From NCBI GenBank assembly GCA_024506175.1, contig JAMBEQ010000039.1:1-33418 (forward strand): DNA of 33,418 nucleotides. Direction: 5' to 3'. Of this stretch, positions 1 to 7,192 are shown piece by piece. Position numbers and translations under genes: made by a program. The stretch is from Methylocystis sp. Lineage in GTDB: Bacteria > Pseudomonadota > Alphaproteobacteria > Rhizobiales > Beijerinckiaceae. The notes under the pieces were generated by a model that ran no database searches, was not told the DNA's origin, and saw only the letters and a program-made list of their open reading frames with translations. Positions within the stretch are counted from its first letter, which is position 1; each line of letters begins with the position of its first letter.

Positions 1-370
1 CGCGCAGAACGCCGGTCGAAAACTGCCAGGCCGGAGCGAGCTTGCCCACGTTGTCAGCCGTGATCTGCTTGAGGGCCGAGTGGCGGAGATTGGCGTAGTC
101 GCCCGTCGGAGAAACCCACTGCTTGGGGTCTTGCGACAGCTTCAGCAGTTCGTCGTTAGCGGACGACGCGCTCGACGCGGCGGGAGCTTGCCACGTGGGG
201 GCGACAGGCGCCTCAGCTTTCGGAGCCGCAGGCGCCTCAGCCTTGGGCGCGGGCTTGGCCCCGTATTTCTCCGCCTCTTCGGGGGTCAATTTCCATGTTT
301 GGGCGAGCAACGGCCCCGACGTCAGTAGCACGATAATGCCTACAGAAGCTGATTGAAGCAGCTTGTGCAT
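1..370 (-). CDS. xoxF: PQQ-dependent methanol dehydrogenase, XoxF-like, N-terminal part
   Basis: This is the first 123 codons of a gene that runs off the left edge. It starts at ATG 370 with a strong GGGAGGAAACA Shine-Dalgarno. Residues 1-23 form a signal peptide ending LLAQ, which predicts a periplasmic enzyme. From about residue 71 the sequence matches the start of PQQ-type methanol dehydrogenases: NDELLKLSQDPKQW, then DYANLRHSALKQI and AWQFSTGVLR. The DYAN...LKQI and FSTGVLR segments resemble lanthanide-dependent XoxF more than MxaF. The family oxidises methanol (and some other alcohols) and passes electrons to a cytochrome c. Residues 24-70 are an Ala/Pro/Lys-rich linker with a duplicated PKAEAP motif, unusual in this family. 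The W-propeller, PQQ ligands and the lanthanide aspartate lie outside the window, so the subtype is not proven. Another quinoprotein alcohol dehydrogenase is the alternative. Confidence 0.72.
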   Translation of the reverse strand, partial: MHKLLQSASVGIIVLLTSGPLLAQTWKLTPEEAEKYGAKPAPKAEAPAAPKAEAPVAPTWQAPAASSASSANDELLKLSQDPKQWVSPTGDYANLRHSALKQITADNVGKLAPAWQFSTGVLR

Positions 371-470
371 TGTTTCCTCCCGAGGAAAGTCCGGATTAAA
401 TTTCGGCGCAGGACTTGGACCGAGGCACTCTTAATGCATTTCGGCGAGACCGACCAGCCAAGGATGACGC

Positions 471-503
471 AAAAAAAAGCCGCGCTCTTTCGGGCGCGGC
501 TTT
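471..503 (-). terminator. Rho-independent terminator after rpsF-rpsR
   Basis: A perfect 10-bp stem (AAAGCCGCGC / GCGCGGCTTT) encloses an 8-nt loop. Read on the minus strand it ends in a run of eight T (complement of the A-run at 471-478). It lies about 130 bp past the rpsR stop and before the xoxF-like gene, so it should insulate that gene from ribosomal-protein transcription. Confidence 0.82.
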
Positions 504-524
504 AGCATTGGAAAACGCGGGTCT

Positions 525-638
525 TGAGGCGCATTCCGCAAAAAGTGAGACTTTTGCGATGAAAATGCGCTCCGGGCGCTCGATCTGGCGCGATTTCTCG
601 CCGCTCGCATGATTCGATGCGAGCGGAAAGCGCGCTAG
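525..638 (+). repeat. 115-bp TIR repeat element, copy 1
   Basis: One of five copies of an element whose consensus starts TAGAGCGCATTCCG and ends CGGAAAGCGCGCTA. The two ends are imperfect inverted repeats of each other (12 of 14 positions). Internally it carries two potential stem-loops: GCGCATTC pairing with GAATGCGC (partly degenerate here) and CTCGCAT...ATGCGAG. In this copy the left end is degenerate (GAGGCGCATTCCG), while the right end is intact and its CTAG contains the stop codon of rpsR. It encodes nothing recognisable. It behaves like a small non-autonomous mobile element (MITE-like) or Rhizobiales intergenic palindrome. Confidence 0.85.
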
Positions 639-871
639 CGGATCACGTAAGGGAGCAGGCCCAGGAAGCGGGCGCGCTTGATGGCCTGGGCCAATTCGCG
701 CTGTTTCTTGGCCGAGACGGCCGTGATGCGCGACGGCACGATCTTGCCGCGCTCGGAGATGTAGCGCGACAGCAGGCGCGTGTCCTTGTAGTCGATCTTC
801 GGCGCGTTGGCGCCCGAGAAGGGGCAGGACTTGCGGCGACGAAAGAAGGGACGGCGGGGGGCGGTGCTCAT
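635..871 (-). CDS. rpsR: 30S ribosomal protein S18
   Basis: A 78-residue protein of the usual S18 length. It begins [18 protein letters not shown] and carries the S18 core [19 protein letters not shown], then [20 protein letters not shown] and the ending [10 protein letters not shown]. It binds the platform of the small subunit together with S6. Its ATG overlaps the rpsF stop by 4 nt (ATGA), so the two genes should be translationally coupled. The stop codon TAG lies in the terminal CTAG of repeat copy 1. The usual third gene, rplI (L9), is not downstream; a terminator follows instead. Confidence 0.97.
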   Translation of the reverse strand: MSTAPRRPFFRRRKSCPFSGANAPKIDYKDTRLLSRYISERGKIVPSRITAVSAKKQRELAQAIKRARFLGLLPYVIR

Positions 872-1311
872 TCCATCTCTCCTTCAGCTCGGCCTTCCTC
901 ACGGCGCGGACGGCGATCGCCACGATCGCCACGGTCGCCGCGCGGCGCGCCGCCGGGGCCGCCACGGCGCTCGCCGCGGTCGTCGTCGTCACGCTTGCGC
1001 AGCTGCGCGGACGGGCCTTCCTCCAGCTCCTCGACGCGCAGCGTCAGGATGCGGAGAATGTCTTCATTGATGCTCTGCTGGCGCTCCAGCTCGGCGATGG
1101 CCGCCGGCGGCGCATCGATGTTCATGAGCGTGAAATGCGCCTTGCGGTTCTTCTTGATCCGATAGGCGAGCGTCTTGACGCCCCAATATTCGGTCTTGCC
1201 GACCGTGCCGCCGAGCGATGTGACGACGTTTTTGAACTGCCCGGTCAGAGCCTCCACCTGCTGGGGAGAAACATCCTGACGGGCGAGATAGACATGCTCG
1301 TATAGAGCCAT
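868..1311 (-). CDS. rpsF: 30S ribosomal protein S6
   Basis: A 147-residue S6. Residues 1-100 hold the ferredoxin-like fold: [20 protein letters not shown], then [18 protein letters not shown], a hallmark of the family. The C-terminal 45 residues are a charged, low-complexity Asp/Arg/Gly tail ([11 protein letters not shown] and [10 protein letters not shown]), as in other Rhizobiales S6 proteins. It pairs with S18 on 16S rRNA. It is first in a two-gene operon with rpsR. The start at ATG 1311 follows an AAGGCGAAG purine stretch. Its promoter must lie in the repeat-rich gap between it and valS, but I cannot place it. Confidence 0.96.
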   Translation of the reverse strand: MALYEHVYLARQDVSPQQVEALTGQFKNVVTSLGGTVGKTEYWGVKTLAYRIKKNRKAHFTLMNIDAPPAAIAELERQQSINEDILRILTLRVEELEEGPSAQLRKRDDDDRGERRGGPGGAPRGDRGDRGDRRPRREEGRAEGEME

Positions 1312-1462
1312 GATTTCTTCGCCTTTCCGTTGTCGCGAGCCGCTCCGGCGCCAAGCCCTTCGAGCGCTTCTTGAGGGCGATCGCCCCTGGGAAAGGCTCG
1401 AGAGGAAGTGAGTTCGAAGGCGGAGACACGGGAAGACGGGGGAAGCCCCTCGCCCTTGATCT
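1312..1462. other. Leader/promoter region of rpsF, no gene seen
   Basis: This is the rpsF-proximal part of the 491-bp gap between rpsF and valS (1312-1802). It holds no credible reading frame or tRNA. The rest of the gap is occupied by two palindromic 38-mers, an unassigned stretch at 1568-1691, and repeat copy 2. Confidence 0.4.
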
Positions 1463-1567
1463 GCGCATATTCATCTTCCGAAAATCGCTTGGCGCTTTTC
1501 GGGAATATGCGCTCCACGCTTATTCTTTATTCCGAAAACCGCTTCGCACTTTTCGGGAATATGCGCT
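1463..1567. repeat. Two tandem palindromic 38-bp repeats
   Basis: Two 38-bp units at 1476-1513 and 1530-1567 differ at three positions. Each has the dyad CCGAAAA...TTTTCGG followed by GAATATGCGCT. The first is extended on its left by GCGCATATTC (1463-1472), the inverse of GAATATGCGC, which makes a long imperfect hairpin. The sequence resembles the CGAAAA...TTTTCGG intergenic palindromes common in Rhizobiales. The location is upstream of rpsF, where such hairpins could affect transcription or mRNA ends, but no function is shown. Confidence 0.8.
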
Positions 1568-1691
1568 AGGGCGCTTCCGTTCAGCCCCCGGCCGGGAACG
1601 TCGCGATCCGCGCCTTATACGCGGGTTTTCGTTTGATGCAAGGCTCTATCTTCCGCGCCCTCGGCTTAAAAGGCCCCGGGGTCCCGCGGAC

Positions 1692-1805
1692 CTAGCGCAC
1701 CTCCGCTCGCATGGAACCACGCGAGCGGGGAGAATTCGCGCAAAATCGTAAATCTCGAGCGCGTTCTCATCGCAAAAGTCGTCAATTTTTGCGCAACGCC
1801 CTCTA
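1692..1805 (-). repeat. 115-bp TIR repeat element, copy 2
   Basis: This copy is in minus orientation and starts exactly at the valS stop codon: the TAG at 1803-1805 is the first three bases of the element (TAGAGGGCGTTGCGC on the minus strand). It ends at CTAG 1692-1695. It is the most diverged copy, but it keeps GCGCAAAA near the start, the CTCGCGTGG...CATGCGAG hairpin and both termini. It fills the space just downstream of valS. Confidence 0.8.
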
Positions 1806-4358
1806 CGCCGCGGCGCCGAACTCGAGCTGGATGACGAAGCGTGAATCCTGCGTATGGATGACCTCGCCTTCGAGCTTGTCCGCCCATTCCACAGAAGGAG
1901 CGCCAACGGTCGCGGCGAGGTCCGCGGCGAAGGAAGCGACGAGGTTTCTCGCCTCCGACGGGGCGCTCTCGCCCGGCGCAACGCGAATCCACAGCAAGGG
2001 CGTCTTCAGCGAAACCTGACGGTCGCTCTTCGCCTTCCGCACCGCCGTGACGATGCCCACACAGGCCGCGCCCGCCTCTTCCGCCTCGGGCGAGGCAATT
2101 TGCTCGCTCGCTCTCGGCCAGTTCCCCCGCATGTGGATCGACGGCGCGCGCCCCGGGAAGACCGATTGATAGATGGTCTCGGCCATGTAAGGCAGGGTCG
2201 GCGCGAACAGGCGCAGCATGGTCTCTAGGCAATGCCACAGCGTGTAATGCGCAGACAGGCGATCCGCCTCGGCCCCGACATCCGAATAAGCGCGCGCCTT
2301 GGACAACTCCAGATAGTTGTCGCAAAAGTCGTCCCAGAAGAAGCGCTCGATCAGGTGAAGGGCGTCCGCATATTCGTATTTTTCATAGCAAAGCGCCGAC
2401 TGTTTCACCACTTCAGACAGGCGGGCCAGGATCCACCGGTCCAGAACGCAGACGATGCGGCCCTGCCCCACGTCCTCCTTCGCCGTCGCAGGCGCGCCGT
2501 CGAAATGCTGCAGCTGCAGGGCGACGAAGCGCGAAGCGTTCCATAGCTTGGTGGTCAGGCGCTTGCCGACCTTGAGGACATCCTCGGACAGAGCAGTGTC
2601 CAGGCCCAGCCGCGAGGTGGCGGTCCAGTAACGGACGACGTCCGCGCCGTAGCGTTCGAGCAGGCTCTCCGGCGTCACCACATTGCCCTTGGATTTGGAC
2701 ATTTTCGAGCGGTCGTGCGCGAGGCACCAGCCGCTGACCGTGATGTCCTTCCAGGGCGCGCAATTCTCGTGCAGATGCGACTTGACGATCGTGTAGAACG
2801 CCCAGGTGCGGATAATCTCATGGGCCTGCGGGCGCATGGTCGCGGGGAAGAGCTTTTCGTGCCGCGCCTGGTCGATCATGAAGCCGGGGGCGATGCCGCG
2901 GCTGTTGAGCTGCGGCGAGACCGAGCTCGTCGCCCAGGTGTCCATCACGTCCGGGTCCGGCTCGACCTCATCCGCCGAATAGCCGCGCGGCAAGTCCGTC
3001 AAAGGATTGACCGGCAGATCGTCGACATGGGCCACGAGCACCTTGCCCTCCTCGCCCGGCCGCTTCGAATACCAGAACGGGAAAGGCACGCCGAAATAGC
3101 GCTGGCGTGAAATGCACCAGTCCCATTTCAGATTTTCCACCCAGCGGTCGAAGCGGACCTGCATGTAGGGCGGATACCACTGGATTTCGGCGCCGCGCCC
3201 GAGCAGCTCCTGCTTCTTGTCGAGGACGCGGACGAACCACTGCGGCGTCACCAATATTTCGAGCGGCGCGCCGGAGCGCTCCGCCGACGGGACCATGCGG
3301 TTGACGGCGACGCTGCCGCGCACCACGCCTGCGGCGCTCAGCAGCTCTACGATTTTGGCGCGGGCGCCGTTGACCTTGAGCCCGGTTAGCTCGGCCGCCG
3401 CCGCGCGGGCGGAGTCGACGTCCAAAGACGGCCAATCGGGGCCGCCGATGCGGTCGAGCCCCGTGAGGCGGCCGCCTTTATCCAGGATGACGCGCGTGGG
3501 CAGCTTGTGGTCGCGCCACCATTCGATGTCGGTCGTATCGCCGAAGGTGCAGCACATCACGACGCCGGTTCCCTTCTCGGGGTCGGCGCGTTCGTCGGCG
3601 AGGATCGGCACGGGAACATTGAAAAGCGGAGAAACCGCCGTGCGGCTCAAAAGCTCGCCCGCCCGCGGATGCTCGGGATGGACAAGCAGCGCGCAGCAGG
3701 CGCCGAGAAGCTCAGGCCGGGTGGTGGAGATGATGACCTCGCCGCCGCCCCCGATCCCGAAGGCCAGGTCCCACATGGAGCTGGCGGTTTCCTTGTCGAC
3801 AACCTCAGCCTGGGCCAGAGCGGTACGGTCCGCCGGGTCCCATAAGGTCGGCTCCAATGTTCGATAGAGGTGCCCTTTGTTGAACAGATCCAGCGCCGAC
3901 ATCTGCGACAGCTTCATGCTGGTCGGGCTGATGGTCTGGTATTCCTGAACCCAATCCACGCTCAAGCCGATCGAGCGGAAAAGCGCCCGGAAATCTTCCT
4001 CGGCCTCCTGTGCGACCTCATGGCAGATGCGCACGAACTCCTCACGCGACATATCGGCCGCGCGGATCTTGCGCGTGGCTTCGACCAGCCGCTCGGTGGG
4101 CAGTCCATTATCGTCGAAGCCGATCGGGTAGAACACGTTGCGGCCGGCCATCCGCATGTAGCGCGCGGTGAGGTCCGTCTGCGTGTAGCTGTAGATGTGC
4201 CCCATATGCAGGTAGCCGGACACGGTCGGGGGCGGCGTGTCGATGATGTACGACTCAGCTTTGGGCGAAGAGTCGTCCCAAGCGTAAACGTTGAGGCGTT
4301 TCCACAATTCCCGACACTGTTCCTCGGAAATTTTGAAGTCGTAACGATCAGCGATCAT
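1803..4358 (-). CDS. valS: Valyl-tRNA synthetase, archaeal/rickettsial type
   Basis: An 851-residue class I aminoacyl-tRNA synthetase that charges tRNA-Val. The HIGH motif is PPPTVSGYLHMGH (HMGH at 51-54), followed by FYPIGFDDNGLPTER. An editing (CP1) domain spans roughly 200-360. WDWCISRQRYFGVPFP lies near 412 and the KMSKS loop DRSKMSKSKGN at about 549-559. An anticodon-binding domain follows to about 770. The sequence lacks the C-terminal coiled-coil arm of the usual 900-950-residue bacterial ValRS, and its motifs match the shorter archaeal/Rickettsia form. The start ATG 4358 has a GGAAAAAG purine tract before it. The stop lies in the first bases of repeat copy 2. Whether a standard ValRS also exists elsewhere in the genome cannot be seen. 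No T-box leader was found. Confidence 0.93.
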   Translation of the reverse strand: MIADRYDFKISEEQCRELWKRLNVYAWDDSSPKAESYIIDTPPPTVSGYLHMGHIYSYTQTDLTARYMRMAGRNVFYPIGFDDNGLPTERLVEATRKIRAADMSREEFVRICHEVAQEAEEDFRALFRSIGLSVDWVQEYQTISPTSMKLSQMSALDLFNKGHLYRTLEPTLWDPADRTALAQAEVVDKETASSMWDLAFGIGGGGEVIISTTRPELLGACCALLVHPEHPRAGELLSRTAVSPLFNVPVPILADERADPEKGTGVVMCCTFGDTTDIEWWRDHKLPTRVILDKGGRLTGLDRIGGPDWPSLDVDSARAAAAELTGLKVNGARAKIVELLSAAGVVRGSVAVNRMVPSAERSGAPLEILVTPQWFVRVLDKKQELLGRGAEIQWYPPYMQVRFDRWVENLKWDWCISRQRYFGVPFPFWYSKRPGEEGKVLVAHVDDLPVNPLTDLPRGYSADEVEPDPDVMDTWATSSVSPQLNSRGIAPGFMIDQARHEKLFPATMRPQAHEIIRTWAFYTIVKSHLHENCAPWKDITVSGWCLAHDRSKMSKSKGNVVTPESLLERYGADVVRYWTATSRLGLDTALSEDVLKVGKRLTTKLWNASRFVALQLQHFDGAPATAKEDVGQGRIVCVLDRWILARLSEVVKQSALCYEKYEYADALHLIERFFWDDFCDNYLELSKARAYSDVGAEADRLSAHYTLWHCLETMLRLFAPTLPYMAETIYQSVFPGRAPSIHMRGNWPRASEQIASPEAEEAGAACVGIVTAVRKAKSDRQVSLKTPLLWIRVAPGESAPSEARNLVASFAADLAATVGAPSVEWADKLEGEVIHTQDSRFVIQLEFGAAA

Positions 4359-4531
4359 TCACTTTTTCCAGGCTGAGGTTGTTTCCGAGGCATGGTCTTT
4401 CTTGCGGAGCGCCGGGCTGCCCCGGTTTCCCTTCCCCGCAGGATCGAAAGAGTCCTGCCTTGTTACGCCGAAAGCGACGCGTTGCAAGCTGCCGCACATT
4501 CGAGAGGACGTAGCGACGAAATCGGGGGCGA

Positions 4532-4579
4532 CGATCGTGCGGCCGTCACGATCGCTTGGGGCAAGGTATAAGCCTTGCC
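4532..4579. other. Two small hairpins in valS/DUF6456 gap
   Basis: Two perfect 8-bp stems lie side by side: CGATCGTG/CACGATCG (4532-4554) and GGGCAAGG/CCTTGCCC with loop TATAAG (4558-4579). They sit about 80 bp past the stop of the DUF6456 gene on the minus strand and could end its transcript, but neither has a T-run. I see nothing else in 4359-4657. Confidence 0.4.
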
Positions 4580-4657
4580 CGACCGGCGTCCGTCAAGGGC
4601 CAAGGGGCCACGAACAGGAGGCCTCTCCACCCACGCATGAAGGTGGCCCGGCGACGC

Positions 4658-5503
4658 TCAAAGGCTTGGGCGGTAGTCCTCGGTCCCCCAATGCAGCGTC
4701 CCAATCGCCCGCGCCGGCCCGACGGCCGCTCCGGCCAGGCCGTAATGCTGGGCGAGCCGCCCGAGAGCGATCTTCAATACGACCTTGCCCGACCGCGCCG
4801 GCCAGCCGCGTTCGCTTTCGACCATCTCGAGCCCCTTGAGATAGCCGCAGACGTCGGTGAGAAGACCGGCAAGCTCGGGGCCGACGGCGTCACAGGCGCG
4901 CGCGAGCCGCTTGCGGGCGTCCATGGCGATCTCCGTCACGGCGACGCCGGCGTCCGCCCCGCGCCGCGGCGCCGAAACCGAGGCCTCCCAATTGGCGGTA
5001 ACGCGCTGGAGGATTTGCGCCTGCTCGACATCGCGCCTGAAACGCTCGCCCGCCTCGATATGCGCCTGTTCCAAGAAAGGCTTGCCATTAGCCCCTTTGC
5101 GCCTCGCCAGCCAGGCGAGCGGGCTTTCGGCCTCGTTGACGAAAGTCGGGGGCGCCCCTTTCTCTATCGCACGCTTTTCGACGTCGCCATGCTGGGCGCG
5201 AAAAGGATCGAGATCCGGCTCGTCCGCCGCCAGCCTGCGCAAGAAGGCGCGGCCGGGCTGTGAAAGGCGAAGGCGCCCCGCCTCGCCATCCCGCTCCACG
5301 AGGCCCTCGGCCAGGGCGGCGGAGCCGACCGCCGTCGGCAGGCGCGCGCGCACGACGGTGATCCCATTTCGAGGCGCCGACACGACGAGCATGCCGTCAT
5401 CGAGGTCGCTAGGCGCGGCGACGGCCCTGGGCTCGCCCAGGGCTTGCAGGAGACGCCGCAGCGCGCGCGCGGCCGTCTGGCTCTTGCGATCGGCCCCGCT
5501 CAT
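4658..5503 (-). CDS. DUF6456-like protein, partner of DnaA-domain gene
   Basis: A 281-residue protein starting MSGADRKSQTAARALRRLL. The longer reading frame upstream is rejected because it overlaps the neighbouring gene, while ATG 5503 overlaps that gene's stop by 4 nt (ATGA). Residues 55-110 look like a winged-helix segment (GLVERDGEAGRLRLSQPGRA). The C-terminal part carries ESPLAWLARRKGANGKPFLE, an AGERFRRDVEQAQ stretch, LTDVCGYLKGLEMVESER and SGKVVLKIALGRLAQHYG, with a helical, DNA-binding-like character. This matches what I recall as DUF6456 of Rhizobiales, of unknown function. Tight coupling to a DnaA domain IV-like protein suggests joint action on DNA; that is inference. Confidence 0.7.
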   Translation of the reverse strand: MSGADRKSQTAARALRRLLQALGEPRAVAAPSDLDDGMLVVSAPRNGITVVRARLPTAVGSAALAEGLVERDGEAGRLRLSQPGRAFLRRLAADEPDLDPFRAQHGDVEKRAIEKGAPPTFVNEAESPLAWLARRKGANGKPFLEQAHIEAGERFRRDVEQAQILQRVTANWEASVSAPRRGADAGVAVTEIAMDARKRLARACDAVGPELAGLLTDVCGYLKGLEMVESERGWPARSGKVVLKIALGRLAQHYGLAGAAVGPARAIGTLHWGTEDYRPSL

Positions 5504-5865
5504 TGCGCCGCTCCATCGCAGGCCGCGCACAGCGCCATCACCATTTCGCGCTGGGCGACGACCGCCCGTTCGAGATGCGCCGTCGAGCGATCGAAAAGCG
5601 GATTGTCGCGTAAATTTTCGATGACCGCGCAGGCGTGTCGCACCGTGGCGCGGTCCCGCCCGAAATGGCGCGCGCAAGCAGAAAGGCTCGCGCCGAACGC
5701 CACATGATGAAGGTAGACCGCAAGCTGCCGCGCCCGTGCGATTGGAGCGGCGCCTCTGAAGGGCGATGCAAGGGCGGCGACCGAAACGCCCGCGGCCGTT
5801 GCGGCGGCGGCGAAGCACAATCCTGCGACAGGGCGGGGCGTTCGGGCTGGAAAGGGAAAGGGCAT
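5500..5865 (-). CDS. Stand-alone DnaA domain IV-like HTH protein
   Basis: A 121-residue protein. Residues 40-95 (ARARQLAVYLHHVAFGASLS, ACARHFGRDRATVRHACAVI) follow the DnaA C-terminal DNA-binding domain pattern: an AR-Q-A-YL helix, a turn, then an FGRDRATVRHA recognition helix like the FGRDHTTVLHA signature of DnaA. The AAA+ ATPase part of DnaA is absent and the length rules out a truncated dnaA. Residues 10-35 are hydrophobic and Ala-rich. The ribosome-binding site is an ideal AAGGAGGT just before ATG 5865, predicting strong translation. It overlaps the DUF6456 gene by 4 nt and is transcribed first. It could bind DnaA-box-like DNA as a regulator; its biological role is not known to me. Confidence 0.75.
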   Translation of the reverse strand: MPFPFPARTPRPVAGLCFAAAATAAGVSVAALASPFRGAAPIARARQLAVYLHHVAFGASLSACARHFGRDRATVRHACAVIENLRDNPLFDRSTAHLERAVVAQREMVMALCAACDGAAQ

Positions 5866-5985
5866 GTAACCTCCTTCAAAATAGACGGCGGAAAGCTAGT
5901 CTGGATAATATTCCTATTCAAGAGGAAAAAAATCTATCCCCGGTCGCTCGCCGGCGGTCATGCTCTTCGCAAGGAGAAAAGAGCC
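5866..5985. promoter_or_regulatory. Divergent AT-rich intergenic region
   Basis: This 120-bp gap separates the DnaA-domain gene (minus) from a small plus-strand gene. Its AT-rich centre GGATAATATTCC (about 5902-5913) is a near palindrome and offers TATAAT-like boxes on both strands. A shared promoter or operator is plausible, but no clear -35 box was identified. Confidence 0.35.
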
Positions 5986-6306
5986 ATGTCCGCCGCCAAG
6001 TCCGACGCTTTCCAACGACTGAAAACCAACGCGCGCCCAGCCGTCGAGGCGGCGCTCGCGGCCTCTCTCGCCGGCTACGACCGCCTTGATGCGCTGTCGC
6101 GCTTTCACCGGCTTCCGCGGGAAACCATCATGGCTGAAACGCCTCAAGCCGCACGGGCGGTGCTGCGCGAGATCGAACGGGCGCTCCGAGTGGAACGCGC
6201 CAGGCGCGGCCATTGGACCTATGATCTCAATCGGCATATCGCGCTGCTCGTTGCGCACCGGGCCGAAAGCGCGCGTCTCGCGAGCTTCGGCAAAGGGCGC
6301 GCGTGA
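5986..6306 (+). CDS. Small hypothetical protein, DUF6477-like
   Basis: A 106-residue cytoplasmic protein. The start ATG 5986 is chosen for AAGGAG at 5971-5976; the upstream extension has no ribosome-binding site. It is predicted to be all helical: RPAVEAALAASLAGYDRLDA, RFHRLPRETIMAETPQAARA and the ending TYDLNRHIALLVAHRAE. The overall layout recalls DUF6477 proteins of alphaproteobacteria, which end in a similar basic helix, but I am not certain. There are no signal peptide, cysteines or catalytic motif. It is divergent from the DnaA-domain gene, and the next plus-strand gene starts 70 bp later, so the two may share a transcript. Confidence 0.6.
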   Translation: MSAAKSDAFQRLKTNARPAVEAALAASLAGYDRLDALSRFHRLPRETIMAETPQAARAVLREIERALRVERARRGHWTYDLNRHIALLVAHRAESARLASFGKGRA

Positions 6307-6375
6307 GGAACCTTTTCACGAAGGCGCGCTTTGCTTAAGTTACGGCTTCCCATTTCGCCGCGACAAGGGCTGAAT

Positions 6376-7182
6376 ATGCTGATCGAACGAATTCTGGCCC
6401 TCGCCGCCGCCGCCGTCGTGGCGATCGCCCTTGGGGTCGGCCTGATGATCATGGCCGCCTCGCCGCCCCCGCCAGGAAGCGGGCCCATCGCCGCCCTGGC
6501 GCCAGCGCCCGACAAGGGAACGGCGCGCCAGATGGTCGAGACGACCATCGCGCGAGCGCCGGAATATGCGCGTTTCTTCGCCAAACTGCGCGAAACCTTC
6601 ACGCAGGATTACGAGGAAACGATCAAGGAATTCGCTGCGCGCCTGTCTGACACAAAGGCGGAGCAGAGCCCCGACTACTACCTCTCGGAAGCGATGCGCC
6701 GTCTGCGTCAGTCGCATGGCGCGCTCGCCGCCAAGGCCGAGTCCCAGGCCATGTCGCGCGTTTTCGCCAAGCAGCTGGAGGTCTTGCAGGCCATTGCGCG
6801 CGAGGACCAGAAATTGTGCGTGGCGTTCCTCTATGGCGCGAATAATCTCGACTTCCAGCGCTTCGCCTCCACGAAGCGCGCGCTCGTCGCCGATATGTCG
6901 AGCGCGAGCCTCGACGCCATGTTGAGCGGCCAGGCCAAGAACATCGCGCGCGACCAACCGACCGAGGCCGATTTCAAGGCGCTGGAGACGGCGCTCGCCG
7001 CGCGCGGCCTGAACAAGGCGGAGATCGACGCGCTGCTCGACGGCAAGATGCCCGACCCGCCGCTGGAAGACGCCAAAATGTGCGCGGCGGGGCAAAGCTA
7101 TCTCGAAGTGCTGCGCACATTGCCGGAGGCTTCACGCACACGGATTTATGGCCTGGCGCTGGAGCTGATGGCGAAGTCGTAA
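6376..7182 (+). CDS. Hypothetical membrane-anchored helical protein
   Basis: A 268-residue protein of no family I recognise. ATG 6376 is preferred over an upstream in-frame start at 6331 because AAGGG sits just before it and the protein then begins with a membrane segment (MLIERILALAAAAVVAIALG, about residues 1-27). After a Pro-rich stretch (SPPPPGSGP) the rest (55-268) is mainly amphipathic helices rich in Ala, Glu and Arg, with two cysteines (KLCVAF and KMCAAG). It is likely tethered to the inner membrane with the bulk in the periplasm. It converges on yidD, with 10 bp between the two ends. Confidence 0.7.
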   Translation: MLIERILALAAAAVVAIALGVGLMIMAASPPPPGSGPIAALAPAPDKGTARQMVETTIARAPEYARFFAKLRETFTQDYEETIKEFAARLSDTKAEQSPDYYLSEAMRRLRQSHGALAAKAESQAMSRVFAKQLEVLQAIAREDQKLCVAFLYGANNLDFQRFASTKRALVADMSSASLDAMLSGQAKNIARDQPTEADFKALETALAARGLNKAEIDALLDGKMPDPPLEDAKMCAAGQSYLEVLRTLPEASRTRIYGLALELMAKS

Positions 7183-7192
7183 CGACGGCGAG

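Noticed and set aside
1312-1462. tRNA gene hinted by a GTTCGAA motif near 1410
   Set aside because: No cloverleaf arms or acceptor stem could be built around it.
4359-4657. T-box or other riboswitch leader for valS
   Set aside because: No T-box sequence or specifier stem could be found, and T-boxes are rare outside Gram-positive bacteria. Only small hairpins are present.
4658-5818. 386-residue version of the DUF6456 gene
   Set aside because: The first 105 codons overlap the DnaA-domain gene in another frame and are Arg-rich; the ATGA overlap supports the start at 5503.
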